The notes beneath the pieces are model-generated. The model was not told the DNA's origin and did not search any database. It was given only the letters and a program-made list of their open reading frames with translations. From assembly GCF_018860365.1 (NCBI RefSeq), contig NZ_JAHKPO010000003.1, forward strand, positions 372,001-436,000: DNA of 64,000 nucleotides. Direction: 5' to 3'. Position numbers and translations under genes: made by a program. The stretch is from Arenibacter algicola. Lineage in GTDB: Bacteria > Bacteroidota > Bacteroidia > Flavobacteriales > Flavobacteriaceae. Positions within the stretch are counted from its first letter, which is position 1. Every line of letters starts with the position of its first letter. Positions 38,117-47,782 of the stretch are shown piece by piece.

Positions 38117-39661
38117 ATGAAGATTTTTAATGCCAAACAGATATACGAAGCTGATAAATTCACAATAGAAAAGCAACAAATCACCAGTGAGCAGCTTATG
38201 GAAAGGGCTGCAATTCAGATTTTTAATTGGATGCATTCTAGAATGCAGGGTGCCCAAACAAAAATTCATTTGTTTTGCGGTATCGGCAACAATGGTGGGG
38301 ATGGGCTGGTACTTGCAAGGCATTTGCAGGATCACGATTATAATATAGAGGTATTTGTTGTTAACTATAGCGAACACAGGTCCAAGGATTTTTTAATAAA
38401 CCTAGATCGATTAAAGGAGAAAGGCGTTTGGCCCAATTTTCTAAATGAACAATCGGAATTACCCGTTATAGGAAAAGATGATATTGTTGTTGATGCTATT
38501 TTTGGTATAGGACTGAATAGGGTTCCCGATAAATGGGTGGTAAGGCTTATGCAGCAGCTAAACAACTCAAATGCGTTTATTCTCTCAATAGATATGCCTT
38601 CCGGACTTTTTATGGAGGCTGGCCTTCCCAATAAAGAAGGTGTAATAAAAGCAAATTACGTGCTTACTTTTCAAGTGCCTAAACTTGCTTTTTTTCTTCC
38701 AGAAACGGGTAAATATATGGATCATTGGGAGATTCTGGATATTGGCTTGGAACAAGAGTTTATGTTTAAGTTGAAACCGCAATATGAGTTGATAGGTAAG
38801 AACGAAGTGCTGTCCATGTACATTCCCAGGGAAAAGTATTCGCATAAGGGCAGTTATGGCCATTCATTGATAATTGGTGGAAGTTACGGAAAGATCGGGG
38901 CCGTTGTTTTGGCGGCAAAGGGAAGTATGTTGGCCGGAAGCGGATTGGTAACGGCTTTTGTTCCAAGGTGTGGATATTTGCCATTGCAGACGGCATTGCC
39001 GGAGGCCATGGTAATTACAGATAATGAAGAAGTGGAAATTTCCAAAATTGATTTCAGTATAATGCCCAGCGTTGTTGGTATTGGGGTTGGAATTGGAACA
39101 ACCGCGACTACAGTTAAGGCTTTTTCTAATTTTCTAAAGGGGAATAAACTGCCTTTGGTCATAGATGCTGACGGTTTGAACATTCTTTCCAAAAATCAGG
39201 ACTTGTTTCAAGAAATGCCTCCCCAGACCGTTTTAACCCCGCACCCCAAGGAGTTGGAGCGTTTAATCGGGAAATGGGCCGATGACTTTGACAAGTTGAA
39301 AAAAGCAAAGGAGTTCTCTGAAAAATACGATTGTATTTTGGTTATAAAAGGGGCAAACACCATGACTATATATAAGGATATGGGCTATGTTAACACCACA
39401 GGAAATCCAGGTATGGCCACTGGTGGAAGCGGGGATGTGCTAACAGGGGTAATCACGGGTATGATCGCTCAGGGTTATTCTCCATTGAATGCTGCTATTT
39501 TTGGGGTATACATCCATGGAAAAGCAGCTGATATTGCGGTAGAGAAATGTGGTTTTCAAGCCTTGATTGCCAGTGGTATATTGGATAATATCGGCATGGC
39601 CTTTTTAGATCTTTTTCAAGTTTCTGAGCCTGATGTTGCCACTGGTGAAAGTGAGCAATAG
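38117..39661 (+). CDS. nnr: Bifunctional NAD(P)H-hydrate epimerase/dehydratase
   Basis: Repairs hydrated NAD(P)H. The N-terminal YjeF-N epimerase domain (residues about 1-215) has FCGIGNNGGDGLVLARHL near 53 and VDAIFGIGLNR near 114. The C-terminal carbohydrate-kinase-like dehydratase domain (about 220-500) has KGSYGHSLIIGGSYGKIGA, TPHPKELERLIG and GNPGMATGGSGDVLTG, the ATP/ADP-binding and catalytic Asp site. The start is set at the ATG at 38117 (MKIFNAKQIYEAD, the usual N-terminus). The in-frame ATG 18 codons upstream lies within the divergent thr promoter region. A 14-base hairpin follows the stop immediately. Confidence 0.94.
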   Translation: MKIFNAKQIYEADKFTIEKQQITSEQLMERAAIQIFNWMHSRMQGAQTKIHLFCGIGNNGGDGLVLARHLQDHDYNIEVFVVNYSEHRSKDFLINLDRLKEKGVWPNFLNEQSELPVIGKDDIVVDAIFGIGLNRVPDKWVVRLMQQLNNSNAFILSIDMPSGLFMEAGLPNKEGVIKANYVLTFQVPKLAFFLPETGKYMDHWEILDIGLEQEFMFKLKPQYELIGKNEVLSMYIPREKYSHKGSYGHSLIIGGSYGKIGAVVLAAKGSMLAGSGLVTAFVPRCGYLPLQTALPEAMVITDNEEVEISKIDFSIMPSVVGIGVGIGTTATTVKAFSNFLKGNKLPLVIDADGLNILSKNQDLFQEMPPQTVLTPHPKELERLIGKWADDFDKLKKAKEFSEKYDCILVIKGANTMTIYKDMGYVNTTGNPGMATGGSGDVLTGVITGMIAQGYSPLNAAIFGVYIHGKAADIAVEKCGFQALIASGILDNIGMAFLDLFQVSEPDVATGESEQ

Positions 39662-39699
39662 AAGGTATGTCATTACCAATTATGATAATGACATACCTT
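39662..39699. terminator. Bidirectional terminator hairpin
   Basis: Perfect 14-base stem AAGGTATGTCATTA/TAATGACATACCTT with a 10-base loop, T-tracts short. It sits exactly between the stops of nnr and the convergent 136-aa gene. Confidence 0.75.
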
Positions 39700-40109
39700 T
39701 ATTCTGTATTGGATGTTCTTACACGTCTTTTAACCCACATCAGGGCATTATCCTGATCAATGAAGAATTTCATAGGTTTTTTATAAAATAGTCTCTCGAT
39801 ATTAAAATTGTGCATGTCTATTTCTTTTATTGAAACTACAGCAAAAGCCTTAATATTCTCTATTTCCCTAATTTGATTGTATACCATTGGGTCAATGGCA
39901 TATGAGTTCTTCCTTAAACTTATGTAACCGAAGTTTTTATTCCTGAAATGAATTTCCATAATGCCAATAATTTGAAATACTCTTTCTTTGGTTATGGTGC
40001 TTCCTTCGTCAAAAATAGAAACCATGTAATCGTCAAATACCTGTACTTTCCCAATGTCCAGTTGATATTCTCGTACGATAATAGTCTTCTTGGGTCGTCC
40101 GACTTTCAT
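39699..40109 (-). CDS. Uncharacterised small cytoplasmic protein, 136 aa
   Basis: I do not recognise the family with certainty. There is no signal peptide or membrane segment. The N-terminus is basic (MKVGRPKKT). A mixed alpha/beta pattern and the closing block (FFIDQDNALMWVKRRV) resemble the SpoIIAA/STAS-like small proteins annotated in Flavobacteriaceae, which end in a similar 'AxxWV/L' helix. The gene is monocistronic, convergent with nnr and 206 bases from clpC on the same strand. Function unknown. Confidence 0.7.
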   Translation of the reverse strand: MKVGRPKKTIIVREYQLDIGKVQVFDDYMVSIFDEGSTITKERVFQIIGIMEIHFRNKNFGYISLRKNSYAIDPMVYNQIREIENIKAFAVVSIKEIDMHNFNIERLFYKKPMKFFIDQDNALMWVKRRVRTSNTE

Positions 40110-40260
40110 TCTCCGTATTTTATATAGTGTGTCTGCAGCGAATGTAGAATTAAGTATAACTATTATAAAAATTATTAGATTAAAGACACTTTAATCGTTT
40201 ATGTGGAATGAAATGGGGCTTACTGTGATTTATTTCTTACAAACCTCGGGGAATAAATAA

Positions 40261-40293
40261 AAAAAAGGAGTAGCATTTTGCTACTCCTTTTTT
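40261..40293 (-). terminator. Terminator of clpC
   Basis: Stem AGGAGTAGCA/TGCTACTCCT with a TTT loop, flanked by A6 and T6 tracts, so it can work on both strands. It lies about 20 bases after the clpC stop. Confidence 0.9.
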
Positions 40294-40315
40294 GTGTTTA
40301 ATATAGATGTCCAAT

Positions 40316-42868
40316 TTAAGTTTTGGATGACTTTTCTGCTTTTTTGATCTTAATAGTAAGTTCTTCCTTGGCCTCATCAAGATCCATATGAATAGTATCG
40401 CCTTCCTCCAATTTGGAATTTACGATTTCCTCGGCCAGTGCATCTTCAATATATTTTTGAATAGCTCTCTTAAGTGGCCTGGCGCCGTATTGTTTGTCAA
40501 AGCCTTTTTCGGCAATATAATCCTTGGCCTTATCGGTTAGCTGTAAATCATACCCAATATCCTTGATCCTGAGGTATAATTTCTTCAACTCAATATCGAT
40601 TATCCTGTGGATATCTTCGCGTTCCAGGGCATTAAATACAACAACGTCGTCTATTCTGTTTAAGAATTCCGGTGCAAAGGCCTTCTTTAAGGCGTTTTCG
40701 ATAACACTTTTTTGATGGGTGTCGGCCTGGGCCTTTTTTGCGGAAGTTCCAAAACCAACTCCTTGGCCAAAATCCTTAAGCTGTCTAGCTCCGATATTGG
40801 AGGTCATTATGATGATCGTATTTCTAAAATCGATCTTTCTGCCAAGACTATCTGTTAAATATCCGTCATCCAGCACTTGCAGAAGCATATTGAATACATC
40901 TGGGTGTGCTTTTTCAATTTCATCCAATAGAATAACGGAATAAGGCTTACGGCGTACCTTTTCTGTCAACTGTCCGCCTTCTTCGTATCCGACATATCCT
41001 GGAGGTGCACCTACTAGTCTTGATATGGCAAATTTCTCCATATATTCACTCATGTCCACTCTGATCAAGGCGTCCTCGGAATCGAATAACTCCTTGGCCA
41101 GTATTTTGGCAAGTTGTGTTTTACCTACCCCTGTTTGCCCTAAAAAGATGAAGGAGCCAATAGGTTTGTTAGGGTCTTTTAGACCTGCCCGGTTACGTTG
41201 GATCGCTTTGGCAACTTTGGCAACAGCTTCGTCCTGACCAATTACATTGCTCTTGATAAGTTTTGGCAATTCTGCCAATTTATTGCTTTCTGTTTGTGCA
41301 ATCCTGTTTACGGGAATACCGCTCATCATGGAAACCACGTCGGCAACATTGTCCTCGGTAACGGTTTCTTTGTGTAGCTTACTGTCTTCCTCCCATCGTT
41401 CTTGGGCAATGGCCAAATCTTTTTCTATTCGTTTTTCATCATCCCTTAGTTTGGCGGCCTCCTCGTATTTTTGTTTTTTTACGACAGTATTTTTTAGTTC
41501 ACGAACGTCTTCCAATTGTTTTTCCAGTTCCAATATTTGTTTGGGAACATCCATATTAACAATATGCACGCGCGAACCTGCCTCGTCCAGGGCATCAATG
41601 GCCTTGTCCGGTAAATACCTGTCCGTCATATACCTATTGGTAAGTTTTACACAGGCAATTATCGCTTCATCTGTGTAGATTACGTTATGGTGGTCCTCGT
41701 ACTTTCCTTTGATATTCTTTAAGATCTCAATGGTCTCGGTTACGGTTGTAGGCTCAACGATTACCTTTTGAAATCGTCTTTCCAGGGCACCATCTTTTTC
41801 TATGTATTGTCTGTATTCGTCCAAAGTGGTGGCTCCAATACATTGAATTTCACCTCTCGCGAGTGCTGGCTTAAACATATTGGAAGCATCCAAACTACCT
41901 GTGGCCCCGCCGGCACCTACAATAGTGTGGATCTCATCGATGAATAGAATTACATCATCATTTTTTTCGAGTTCGTTCATGACCGCCTTCATTCGCTCTT
42001 CAAATTGGCCGCGGTATTTGGTACCTGCAACCAAAGAAGCCAAATCCAGGGTTACTACCCTTTTATTGTATAGTATTCTGGAAACTTTCTTGTTGATTAT
42101 CCTTAGGGCAAGTCCTTCGGCAATGGCACTTTTACCAACACCTGGTTCTCCTATTAGCAGAGGATTGTTCTTTTTTCTTCTACTTAGAATTTGGGAAACC
42201 CTTTCAATTTCCTTTTCACGCCCCACAACGGGGTCCAATTTGTTTTCCTCTGCCATTTTGGTCAGGTCGCGACCAAAATTGTCCAATACAGGGGTCTTTG
42301 ATTTTTTGCTTCCCTTTTGCCCGGTACCGGAAGTGCCAAAAGTGCCTTCTTTTTCTTCATTGGGCTCATCGGAATCACTAGGAAAGGATTCCGAAGTAGG
42401 GGAATCTATATAATCGTCATCACTTGTTATCATTGATTTAAACTGGTCTTTTACTCCATCATAGTCCACTTTTAATTTATGTAGTAATTTAGTGGTAGGG
42501 TCGTTTTCATTACGTAAAATACATAGTAATAAATGGGCCGTATTGATAGAGGAGCTTTGAAATAATTTAGCTTCTAGAAATGTTGTTTTCAGCGCACGCT
42601 CCGCCTGTCTGGTCAGATGCAGGTTCTTTTTGTCCTTTTGTGCAGCGCCAGCATTTGGATTGGCGGGACTTAATATCTCCACTTTTCTTCTCAAGTGATC
42701 CAAGTCCACGTCCAATGCGTCTAAAATGCTTATTGCTTTTCCATTACCGTCCCGCAGTAATCCCAGCATTAAATGCTCGGTTCCAATGAAGTCGTGACCC
42801 AATCTTAAGGCCTCTTCCTTACTGTAAGCAATAACATCTTTTACTCTAGGGGAAAAATTGTCGTCCAT
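40316..42868 (-). CDS. clpC: ATP-dependent Clp protease ATP-binding subunit ClpC
   Basis: HSP100 unfoldase that feeds ClpP and handles misfolded proteins, 850 aa from the ATG at 42868. Two Clp N-domain repeats at about 1-145. AAA-1 has GEPGVGKSAIAEGLAL near 240. A UVR/coiled-coil M-domain follows at about 420-510 (LEKQLEDVRELKNTVV). AAA-2 has LGQTGVGKTQLAKIL near 575, then PPGYVGYEEGG near 640 and the C-terminal D2-small domain. The UVR motif distinguishes it from ClpB. A TTG five codons upstream is in frame, but MDDNFSPRVKDVI is the family N-terminus. It is divergent from gyrA across about 257 bases. Confidence 0.95.
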   Translation of the reverse strand: MDDNFSPRVKDVIAYSKEEALRLGHDFIGTEHLMLGLLRDGNGKAISILDALDVDLDHLRRKVEILSPANPNAGAAQKDKKNLHLTRQAERALKTTFLEAKLFQSSSINTAHLLLCILRNENDPTTKLLHKLKVDYDGVKDQFKSMITSDDDYIDSPTSESFPSDSDEPNEEKEGTFGTSGTGQKGSKKSKTPVLDNFGRDLTKMAEENKLDPVVGREKEIERVSQILSRRKKNNPLLIGEPGVGKSAIAEGLALRIINKKVSRILYNKRVVTLDLASLVAGTKYRGQFEERMKAVMNELEKNDDVILFIDEIHTIVGAGGATGSLDASNMFKPALARGEIQCIGATTLDEYRQYIEKDGALERRFQKVIVEPTTVTETIEILKNIKGKYEDHHNVIYTDEAIIACVKLTNRYMTDRYLPDKAIDALDEAGSRVHIVNMDVPKQILELEKQLEDVRELKNTVVKKQKYEEAAKLRDDEKRIEKDLAIAQERWEEDSKLHKETVTEDNVADVVSMMSGIPVNRIAQTESNKLAELPKLIKSNVIGQDEAVAKVAKAIQRNRAGLKDPNKPIGSFIFLGQTGVGKTQLAKILAKELFDSEDALIRVDMSEYMEKFAISRLVGAPPGYVGYEEGGQLTEKVRRKPYSVILLDEIEKAHPDVFNMLLQVLDDGYLTDSLGRKIDFRNTIIIMTSNIGARQLKDFGQGVGFGTSAKKAQADTHQKSVIENALKKAFAPEFLNRIDDVVVFNALEREDIHRIIDIELKKLYLRIKDIGYDLQLTDKAKDYIAEKGFDKQYGARPLKRAIQKYIEDALAEEIVNSKLEEGDTIHMDLDEAKEELTIKIKKAEKSSKT

Positions 42869-43059
42869 AAAATATCCTTTCAACTTTAAAAATAGTAAAT
42901 CTATATCAATCTATGGCAAATACTATACCTAATATTCGTTAAAGGTGGTCGATTTGCCGAAATAAGCCATTATTTGCAAAAAAATTAACAATCAAATCGT
43001 TATCCGAACCTCATATTTGAAGTGTTAATAAATTCTTCACAAAAGTCTGTCCTAAGTAC

Positions 43060-43088
43060 TTGTATAGTATCGATTTTACGTATATTGT
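43060..43088 (+). promoter_or_regulatory. Possible promoter of gyrA
   Basis: TTG (43060-43062), 18 bases, TATATTGT (43081-43088), a near match to the -33/-7 consensus (the -7 box deviates at its last bases). It lies 37 bases before the gyrA ATG. Confidence 0.45.
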
Positions 43089-43125
43089 CCTGCTTTTTTA
43101 ACTAAAAATAAATAGAAGATTTTAA

Positions 43126-45657
43126 ATGGCAGAAGGAGAAAAATTAATTCCGATTAACATTGAAGATGAAATGAAATCTGCCTACATTGATTATTCAATG
43201 TCGGTCATTGTGTCACGTGCCCTGCCAGATGTTAGGGATGGTTTAAAGCCAGTGCATAGAAGGGTTTTGTTCGGAATGCACGAGTTAGGTGTTAGATCTA
43301 ATAGTGCCCATAAGAAATCCGCGCGTATTGTCGGGGAAGTATTAGGTAAGTATCATCCACACGGAGATACTTCTGTTTATGATTCCATGGTGCGTATGGC
43401 CCAGGAGTGGAGTTTAAGGTATATGTTGGTCGATGGCCAGGGAAACTTTGGTTCCGTTGATGGTGACAGTCCTGCAGCGATGCGTTATACGGAGGCCCGT
43501 ATGCGTAAAATTGCGGATGATATGTTGGCCGATATTGATAAGGATACTGTGGATCATCAGCTTAATTTTGATGATTCCTTACAGGAGCCAACGGTACTCC
43601 CTACTAGGATACCTAATTTATTGATCAATGGGGCTTCCGGAATTGCAGTGGGTATGGCGACCAATATGCCGCCCCATAACCTCTCGGAAGTAGTGGACGG
43701 TACCGTTGCCTATATTGACAATAACGATATTGAGATCGATGAGCTGATTACCCATATCAAGGCACCGGATTTTCCAACAGGTGGTATAATTTATGGCTAC
43801 GACGGGGTTAAGGAGGCTTTCCATACCGGACGTGGTCGTGTAGTAATGAGGGCGAAAGCCAATTTTGAGGAAGTTCAGGGAAGAGAGAGTATTGTAGTGA
43901 CGGAAATTCCTTATCAGATCAACAAGGCGGACATGATCAAGAAGACTGCCGATCTGGTCAATGAAAAAAAGATAGAAGGAATTTCTACCATAAGGGATGA
44001 ATCTGATAGGAACGGTATGCGTATCGTTTATATCCTTAAAAGGGATGCTATTCCAAATATAGTACTTAATACCTTATACAAGTATACTTCCTTACAGTCC
44101 TCTTTTAGTGTTAATAACATTGCACTTGTAAACGGAAGGCCACAATTGTTGAACGTTAAGGAGATGATCCACTATTTTGTGGAGCACCGTCACGAAGTGG
44201 TTGTAAGGCGCACGGAGTTTGAGCTGAAGAAGGCCGAAGACAGGGCGCACATCCTAGAAGGACTTATTATAGCCTCGGATAATATAGACGAGGTAATTGC
44301 GATCATAAGAGCTTCCTCCAATGCTGATGAGGCAAGGGAAAAGCTTATGGAGCGCTTCAAGCTTAGTGAAATTCAGGCCAAGGCCATTGTTGAAATGCGT
44401 TTACGCCAATTGACAGGTCTGGAGCAGGATAAATTAAGGACGGAGTACGAAGAAATAATCTTGACCATTGCGGATTTAAAGGATATCCTTGCCAAGAAAG
44501 AGCGAAGGATGCAGATAATTAAGGATGAGCTGCTAGAGGTTAAGGACAAGTATGGCGATAACCGTCGTTCCGAAATAAATTTTGCTGGTGGTGACCTAAG
44601 TATGGAGGATATGATTCCTGATGAGCAAGTGGTAATTACCATTTCCCATGCCGGTTATATTAAAAGAACGCCTCTTTCGGAATATAAGACCCAAAACAGG
44701 GGTGGTGTTGGCCAAAAGGCATCTTCTACTAGAAACGAAGATTTCTTGGAGCATCTTTTCGTGGGTACCAACCACCAATACATGTTGTTCTTTACCCAAA
44801 AGGGTAAATGTTTCTGGATGCGCGTGTATGAAATTCCGGAGGGTACCAAAACTTCCAAAGGACGTGCTATCCAAAACTTGATCAATATTGAGAACGATGA
44901 TATGGTGAAAGCCTTCATCTGTACCCAGGATTTAAAGGATGAGGAATATGTAAACAGTCATTATGTTATTATGGCGACCAAAAAGGGTATCGTTAAAAAA
45001 ACATCTTTGGAACAATACTCAAGGCCAAGACAGAATGGTATTAATGCGATAAGTATTCGTGAGGACGATGAACTTTTGGAGGCTAAACTTACAACAGGTT
45101 CAAGTCAGATTTTCCTAGGGTTAAAGTCCGGTAAGGCTATTAGGTTCGAGGAGGTAAAGACGAGACCTATGGGTAGAAATGCATCCGGTGTACGTGGAAT
45201 TACCCTGGCACATGATAATGATGAGGTAATAGGTATGGTGGCCGTGCATAATTTTGAAGAGGAAATATTGGTAGTGTCCGAGAATGGGTACGGAAAACGT
45301 TCCAGTATTGAAGACTATAGAATCACCAATAGAGGAGGTAAAGGGGTGAAGACTATCTCCATTACCGATAAAACTGGTGGATTGGTAGCTATTAAAAATG
45401 TTTCGGACTCCGATGATTTAATGATTATCAATAAATCGGGTATCGCAATTAGGATGAGTGTTGAGGATTTAAGAGTAATGGGTAGGGCAACACAGGGTGT
45501 TCGACTTATTAATATTAAAGGCAACGATTCCATTGCTGCTGTGGCCAAAGTTATGAAGGATGAAGACGAAATAGATGACATTACAACCTTGGAGGTAGAT
45601 GCCAAAGAAGAAGATGGCACGGCTCTTGATAATGATAGTGCGGAAACCAAAGAATAA
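43126..45657 (+). CDS. gyrA: DNA gyrase subunit A
   Basis: Breakage-reunion subunit of type II topoisomerase, 843 aa. [22 protein letters not shown] is near residue 25. The quinolone-resistance region is [19 protein letters not shown], with Thr in the E. coli Ser83 place and Asp at the 87 place. The catalytic Tyr is in AMRYTEARM near 122. The C-terminal domain is a six-bladed pinwheel with the GyrA box ([18 protein letters not shown] near 527), and the C-terminus is acidic ([19 protein letters not shown]). It is followed by a TPR gene after 33 bases. Confidence 0.97.
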   Translation: MAEGEKLIPINIEDEMKSAYIDYSMSVIVSRALPDVRDGLKPVHRRVLFGMHELGVRSNSAHKKSARIVGEVLGKYHPHGDTSVYDSMVRMAQEWSLRYMLVDGQGNFGSVDGDSPAAMRYTEARMRKIADDMLADIDKDTVDHQLNFDDSLQEPTVLPTRIPNLLINGASGIAVGMATNMPPHNLSEVVDGTVAYIDNNDIEIDELITHIKAPDFPTGGIIYGYDGVKEAFHTGRGRVVMRAKANFEEVQGRESIVVTEIPYQINKADMIKKTADLVNEKKIEGISTIRDESDRNGMRIVYILKRDAIPNIVLNTLYKYTSLQSSFSVNNIALVNGRPQLLNVKEMIHYFVEHRHEVVVRRTEFELKKAEDRAHILEGLIIASDNIDEVIAIIRASSNADEAREKLMERFKLSEIQAKAIVEMRLRQLTGLEQDKLRTEYEEIILTIADLKDILAKKERRMQIIKDELLEVKDKYGDNRRSEINFAGGDLSMEDMIPDEQVVITISHAGYIKRTPLSEYKTQNRGGVGQKASSTRNEDFLEHLFVGTNHQYMLFFTQKGKCFWMRVYEIPEGTKTSKGRAIQNLINIENDDMVKAFICTQDLKDEEYVNSHYVIMATKKGIVKKTSLEQYSRPRQNGINAISIREDDELLEAKLTTGSSQIFLGLKSGKAIRFEEVKTRPMGRNASGVRGITLAHDNDEVIGMVAVHNFEEEILVVSENGYGKRSSIEDYRITNRGGKGVKTISITDKTGGLVAIKNVSDSDDLMIINKSGIAIRMSVEDLRVMGRATQGVRLINIKGNDSIAAVAKVMKDEDEIDDITTLEVDAKEEDGTALDNDSAETKE

Positions 45658-45690
45658 CATTTAAACACTAATAAGTAAATTTAATTTGAA

Positions 45691-46953
45691 ATGAAAACAA
45701 ATATTTTAATACTCTCGACTATGCTTTTTTCGGTAGTCGGAATTGCTCAAAAGGATGAGATAAAAACGGCTGATAAGGCGTTAAAGTCGGGCGATGCCAT
45801 GGCTGCAAAAACAGCATTGGATGGTGCATCCTCACTAATTGCCAGTGCAGACCCAAAAATGCAGGCCCAATATTATTTTTTAAGGGGAAGCGCTTATGCT
45901 GAACTGGCTAAAAAGGGAACTGCTGGTGCTTTTGATGAAGCTATTTCTTCCCTTAAAAAAGTAAGTGAAGTAGAAGAAAAGAGTGGTAAGGCCAAATACG
46001 GATCGGATGCCAAGGAAAAACTTTCTGGTATGACCGCTGATCTGATCAATTCTGCTGTGGAAGATAACAATAACAAAAAGTACGAGGAAGCTGCCGGTAA
46101 ACTCTATATGGGGTACCAATTAAGTCCTCAGGATACTGTTTATCTTTATTATGCGGCCAGTAGCGCTGTAAATGGAGGACATTATGAGAAGGCACTTAAA
46201 TATTACAATGAGTTAAAGGATTTGGGTTATGATGGAGGCGGAATGGTTTATAAAGCTACCAACGTGTCTACTGGTGAAGTCGAGGAGATGGAGAAAACAC
46301 AAAGAGAATTAATGGTTAAATCTGGGGCCTATAAAGATCCAGTGGACGAGAAGACCCCTTCAAAAACCACGGAAATAGTAAAGAATATTGCCTTGATATA
46401 TACACAATTGGGTCAAGATGACAATGCGTTGGATGCTTATAAGGATGCAAGGGCAAAAGATCCAAAGGATGTGAACTTGATTCTGAACGAAGCCAATCTT
46501 TACTATAAGATGGGCGATAAGGAGAAATTCAAGGCTTTAATGGCAGAAGCTTCGGAAGTTGCTCCTGATAATCCTGATTTGTTCTACAATGTTGGTGTTA
46601 TCAATATGGAACAAGGGTTAATTGAAGATGCAAGGAAAGCTTATAGAAGGGCAATCGAAATTAATCCAGGCTATGTCAATGCACAACTGAATCTTTCTAC
46701 AACCTATGTTAACGAAGGTAACGGTTTGATAGATGAAATGAACTCACTTGGCAATTCCAAAAAAGATATAGCAAGGTATGATGAATTGAAGGAGAAAAAA
46801 GATAGTTTGTTCCGTGACGGGGCCATAATCTTGGAAGATGCCTTAAAATTGAATCCTGATAACCAAAGCATTCTTTCTCAATTAAAGAATATTTATGGTG
46901 CCTTAGGAGATAATGAAAACTTCTTGCGCCTTAAAAAGCTTAGCGGAGAGTAA
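45691..46953 (+). CDS. Secreted tetratricopeptide repeat protein, 420 aa
   Basis: Signal peptide MKTNILILSTMLFSVVGIAQ, cleaved near residue 20, then several TPR helix pairs. Clear repeats are at about 85-160, 225-265 (ALIYTQLGQDDNALDAYKDA), 290-330 (NPDLFYNVGVINMEQGLIEDARKAYRRAIEINP) and the C-terminus. It is probably periplasmic and acts as a scaffold; the partner is unknown. It is 33 bases after gyrA on the same strand and could share its transcript, a gyrA-TPR arrangement seen in flavobacteria. A terminator follows. Confidence 0.85.
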   Translation: MKTNILILSTMLFSVVGIAQKDEIKTADKALKSGDAMAAKTALDGASSLIASADPKMQAQYYFLRGSAYAELAKKGTAGAFDEAISSLKKVSEVEEKSGKAKYGSDAKEKLSGMTADLINSAVEDNNNKKYEEAAGKLYMGYQLSPQDTVYLYYAASSAVNGGHYEKALKYYNELKDLGYDGGGMVYKATNVSTGEVEEMEKTQRELMVKSGAYKDPVDEKTPSKTTEIVKNIALIYTQLGQDDNALDAYKDARAKDPKDVNLILNEANLYYKMGDKEKFKALMAEASEVAPDNPDLFYNVGVINMEQGLIEDARKAYRRAIEINPGYVNAQLNLSTTYVNEGNGLIDEMNSLGNSKKDIARYDELKEKKDSLFRDGAIILEDALKLNPDNQSILSQLKNIYGALGDNENFLRLKKLSGE

Positions 46954-46975
46954 TACCATATTTCAACAATATATT

Positions 46976-47009
46976 AAAGGGCCTATCGCAAAACGATGGC
47001 CCTTTTTTT
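46976..47009. terminator. Bidirectional terminator after the TPR gene
   Basis: Stem AAAGGGCC/GGCCCTTT with inner ATCG/CGAT and a small loop, then a T7 tract. It lies between convergent genes and serves both. Confidence 0.88.
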
Positions 47010-47760
47010 ATATGATTTTTTTGATTACCCTTAGCTTATGGGTATAGGTATTTGTTTCGGCATTGAAAATTCCTGTATGGTCTATCCGGTCTATTCTGAC
47101 CTTGCCAAAGGAATGGATAACATAGTTGTTCTCCATGATAATCCCTACGTGGTCTATAATGCCATCATTATTGTCAAAAAAGGCCAGATCCCCTGGTTCA
47201 CTTTCCTCAATAAAACTTAAGGCTTCCCCTTGGGTAGATTGCTGTTGGGCTCCTCTGAGTAAACGATAGCCGTTGGTTCTGTAGGCCATTTGGGTAAATC
47301 CCGGACCGTCAATTCCAAAAGTGGTTTTTCCTCCCCATAGGTAAGGAGCGTTTAAATAGAGAAGAGCTTTGTTTACGAGTTGGTCCTTGTCCTGTTTTCC
47401 GACTGTGAACGAGCCGTCGAACTTGTGGTTTAAAGGACAATTTTGTGGTATGCACGATCCTAGGACAATAGGAAGCAGTACATTGTTCTCTGTTTCTATA
47501 AATGAAATAAGTTCGGAAGATATTTTTGTTGATTCCAGACTTTCCATTTCCTTAAATAGGTCTTCGTCAATAAAGGTGAATTGCTGATTACTGACCCAGC
47601 CTTCAAAATTATCGAAAGCATTACGGATCTTGCTCCATTTTTTTCTCTGATCCAATACCTTAAAATGTTCCCCGTACAAAAGTTGGGAAACCATTTCGCT
47701 GGTGTCGTCTGCAACGGAACGTATTGGGACAATACTAAGGTGGCAAATACCGTATTGCAT
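47008..47760 (-). CDS. NlpC/P60 (C40) family protein with SH3 domain, catalytic Cys replaced
   Basis: 250 aa. An SH3b-like N-terminal region (residues about 8-65, ending EGWVSNQQF) precedes an NlpC/P60 domain (about 125-250). The usual active-site block WGGxxxFGIDCSGF reads WGGKTTFGIDGPGF here, so residue 152 is Gly where the nucleophilic Cys belongs and Pro follows. The catalytic His block (DHVGIIM near 218) and IHSFG remain. It therefore looks like a pseudo-hydrolase that could bind peptidoglycan or regulate an active enzyme. I see no signal peptide. It follows the thiolase gene by 22 bases and probably shares its transcript. Confidence 0.85.
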   Translation of the reverse strand: MQYGICHLSIVPIRSVADDTSEMVSQLLYGEHFKVLDQRKKWSKIRNAFDNFEGWVSNQQFTFIDEDLFKEMESLESTKISSELISFIETENNVLLPIVLGSCIPQNCPLNHKFDGSFTVGKQDKDQLVNKALLYLNAPYLWGGKTTFGIDGPGFTQMAYRTNGYRLLRGAQQQSTQGEALSFIEESEPGDLAFFDNNDGIIDHVGIIMENNYVIHSFGKVRIDRIDHTGIFNAETNTYTHKLRVIKKII

Positions 47761-47782
47761 GGGCTTGCTTTACAAGAACTTA

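Noticed and set aside
41880-42413. Long open frame (177 aa) opposite clpC
   Set aside because: It is the complement of a highly conserved AAA region in clpC. The Ser-rich translation is typical of an antisense shadow.
43126-45657. Quinolone-resistance change in GyrA
   Set aside because: Thr stands in the place of Ser83, but Thr or Ser is normal in this phylum, and the Asp is kept, so there is no sign of a resistance mutation.
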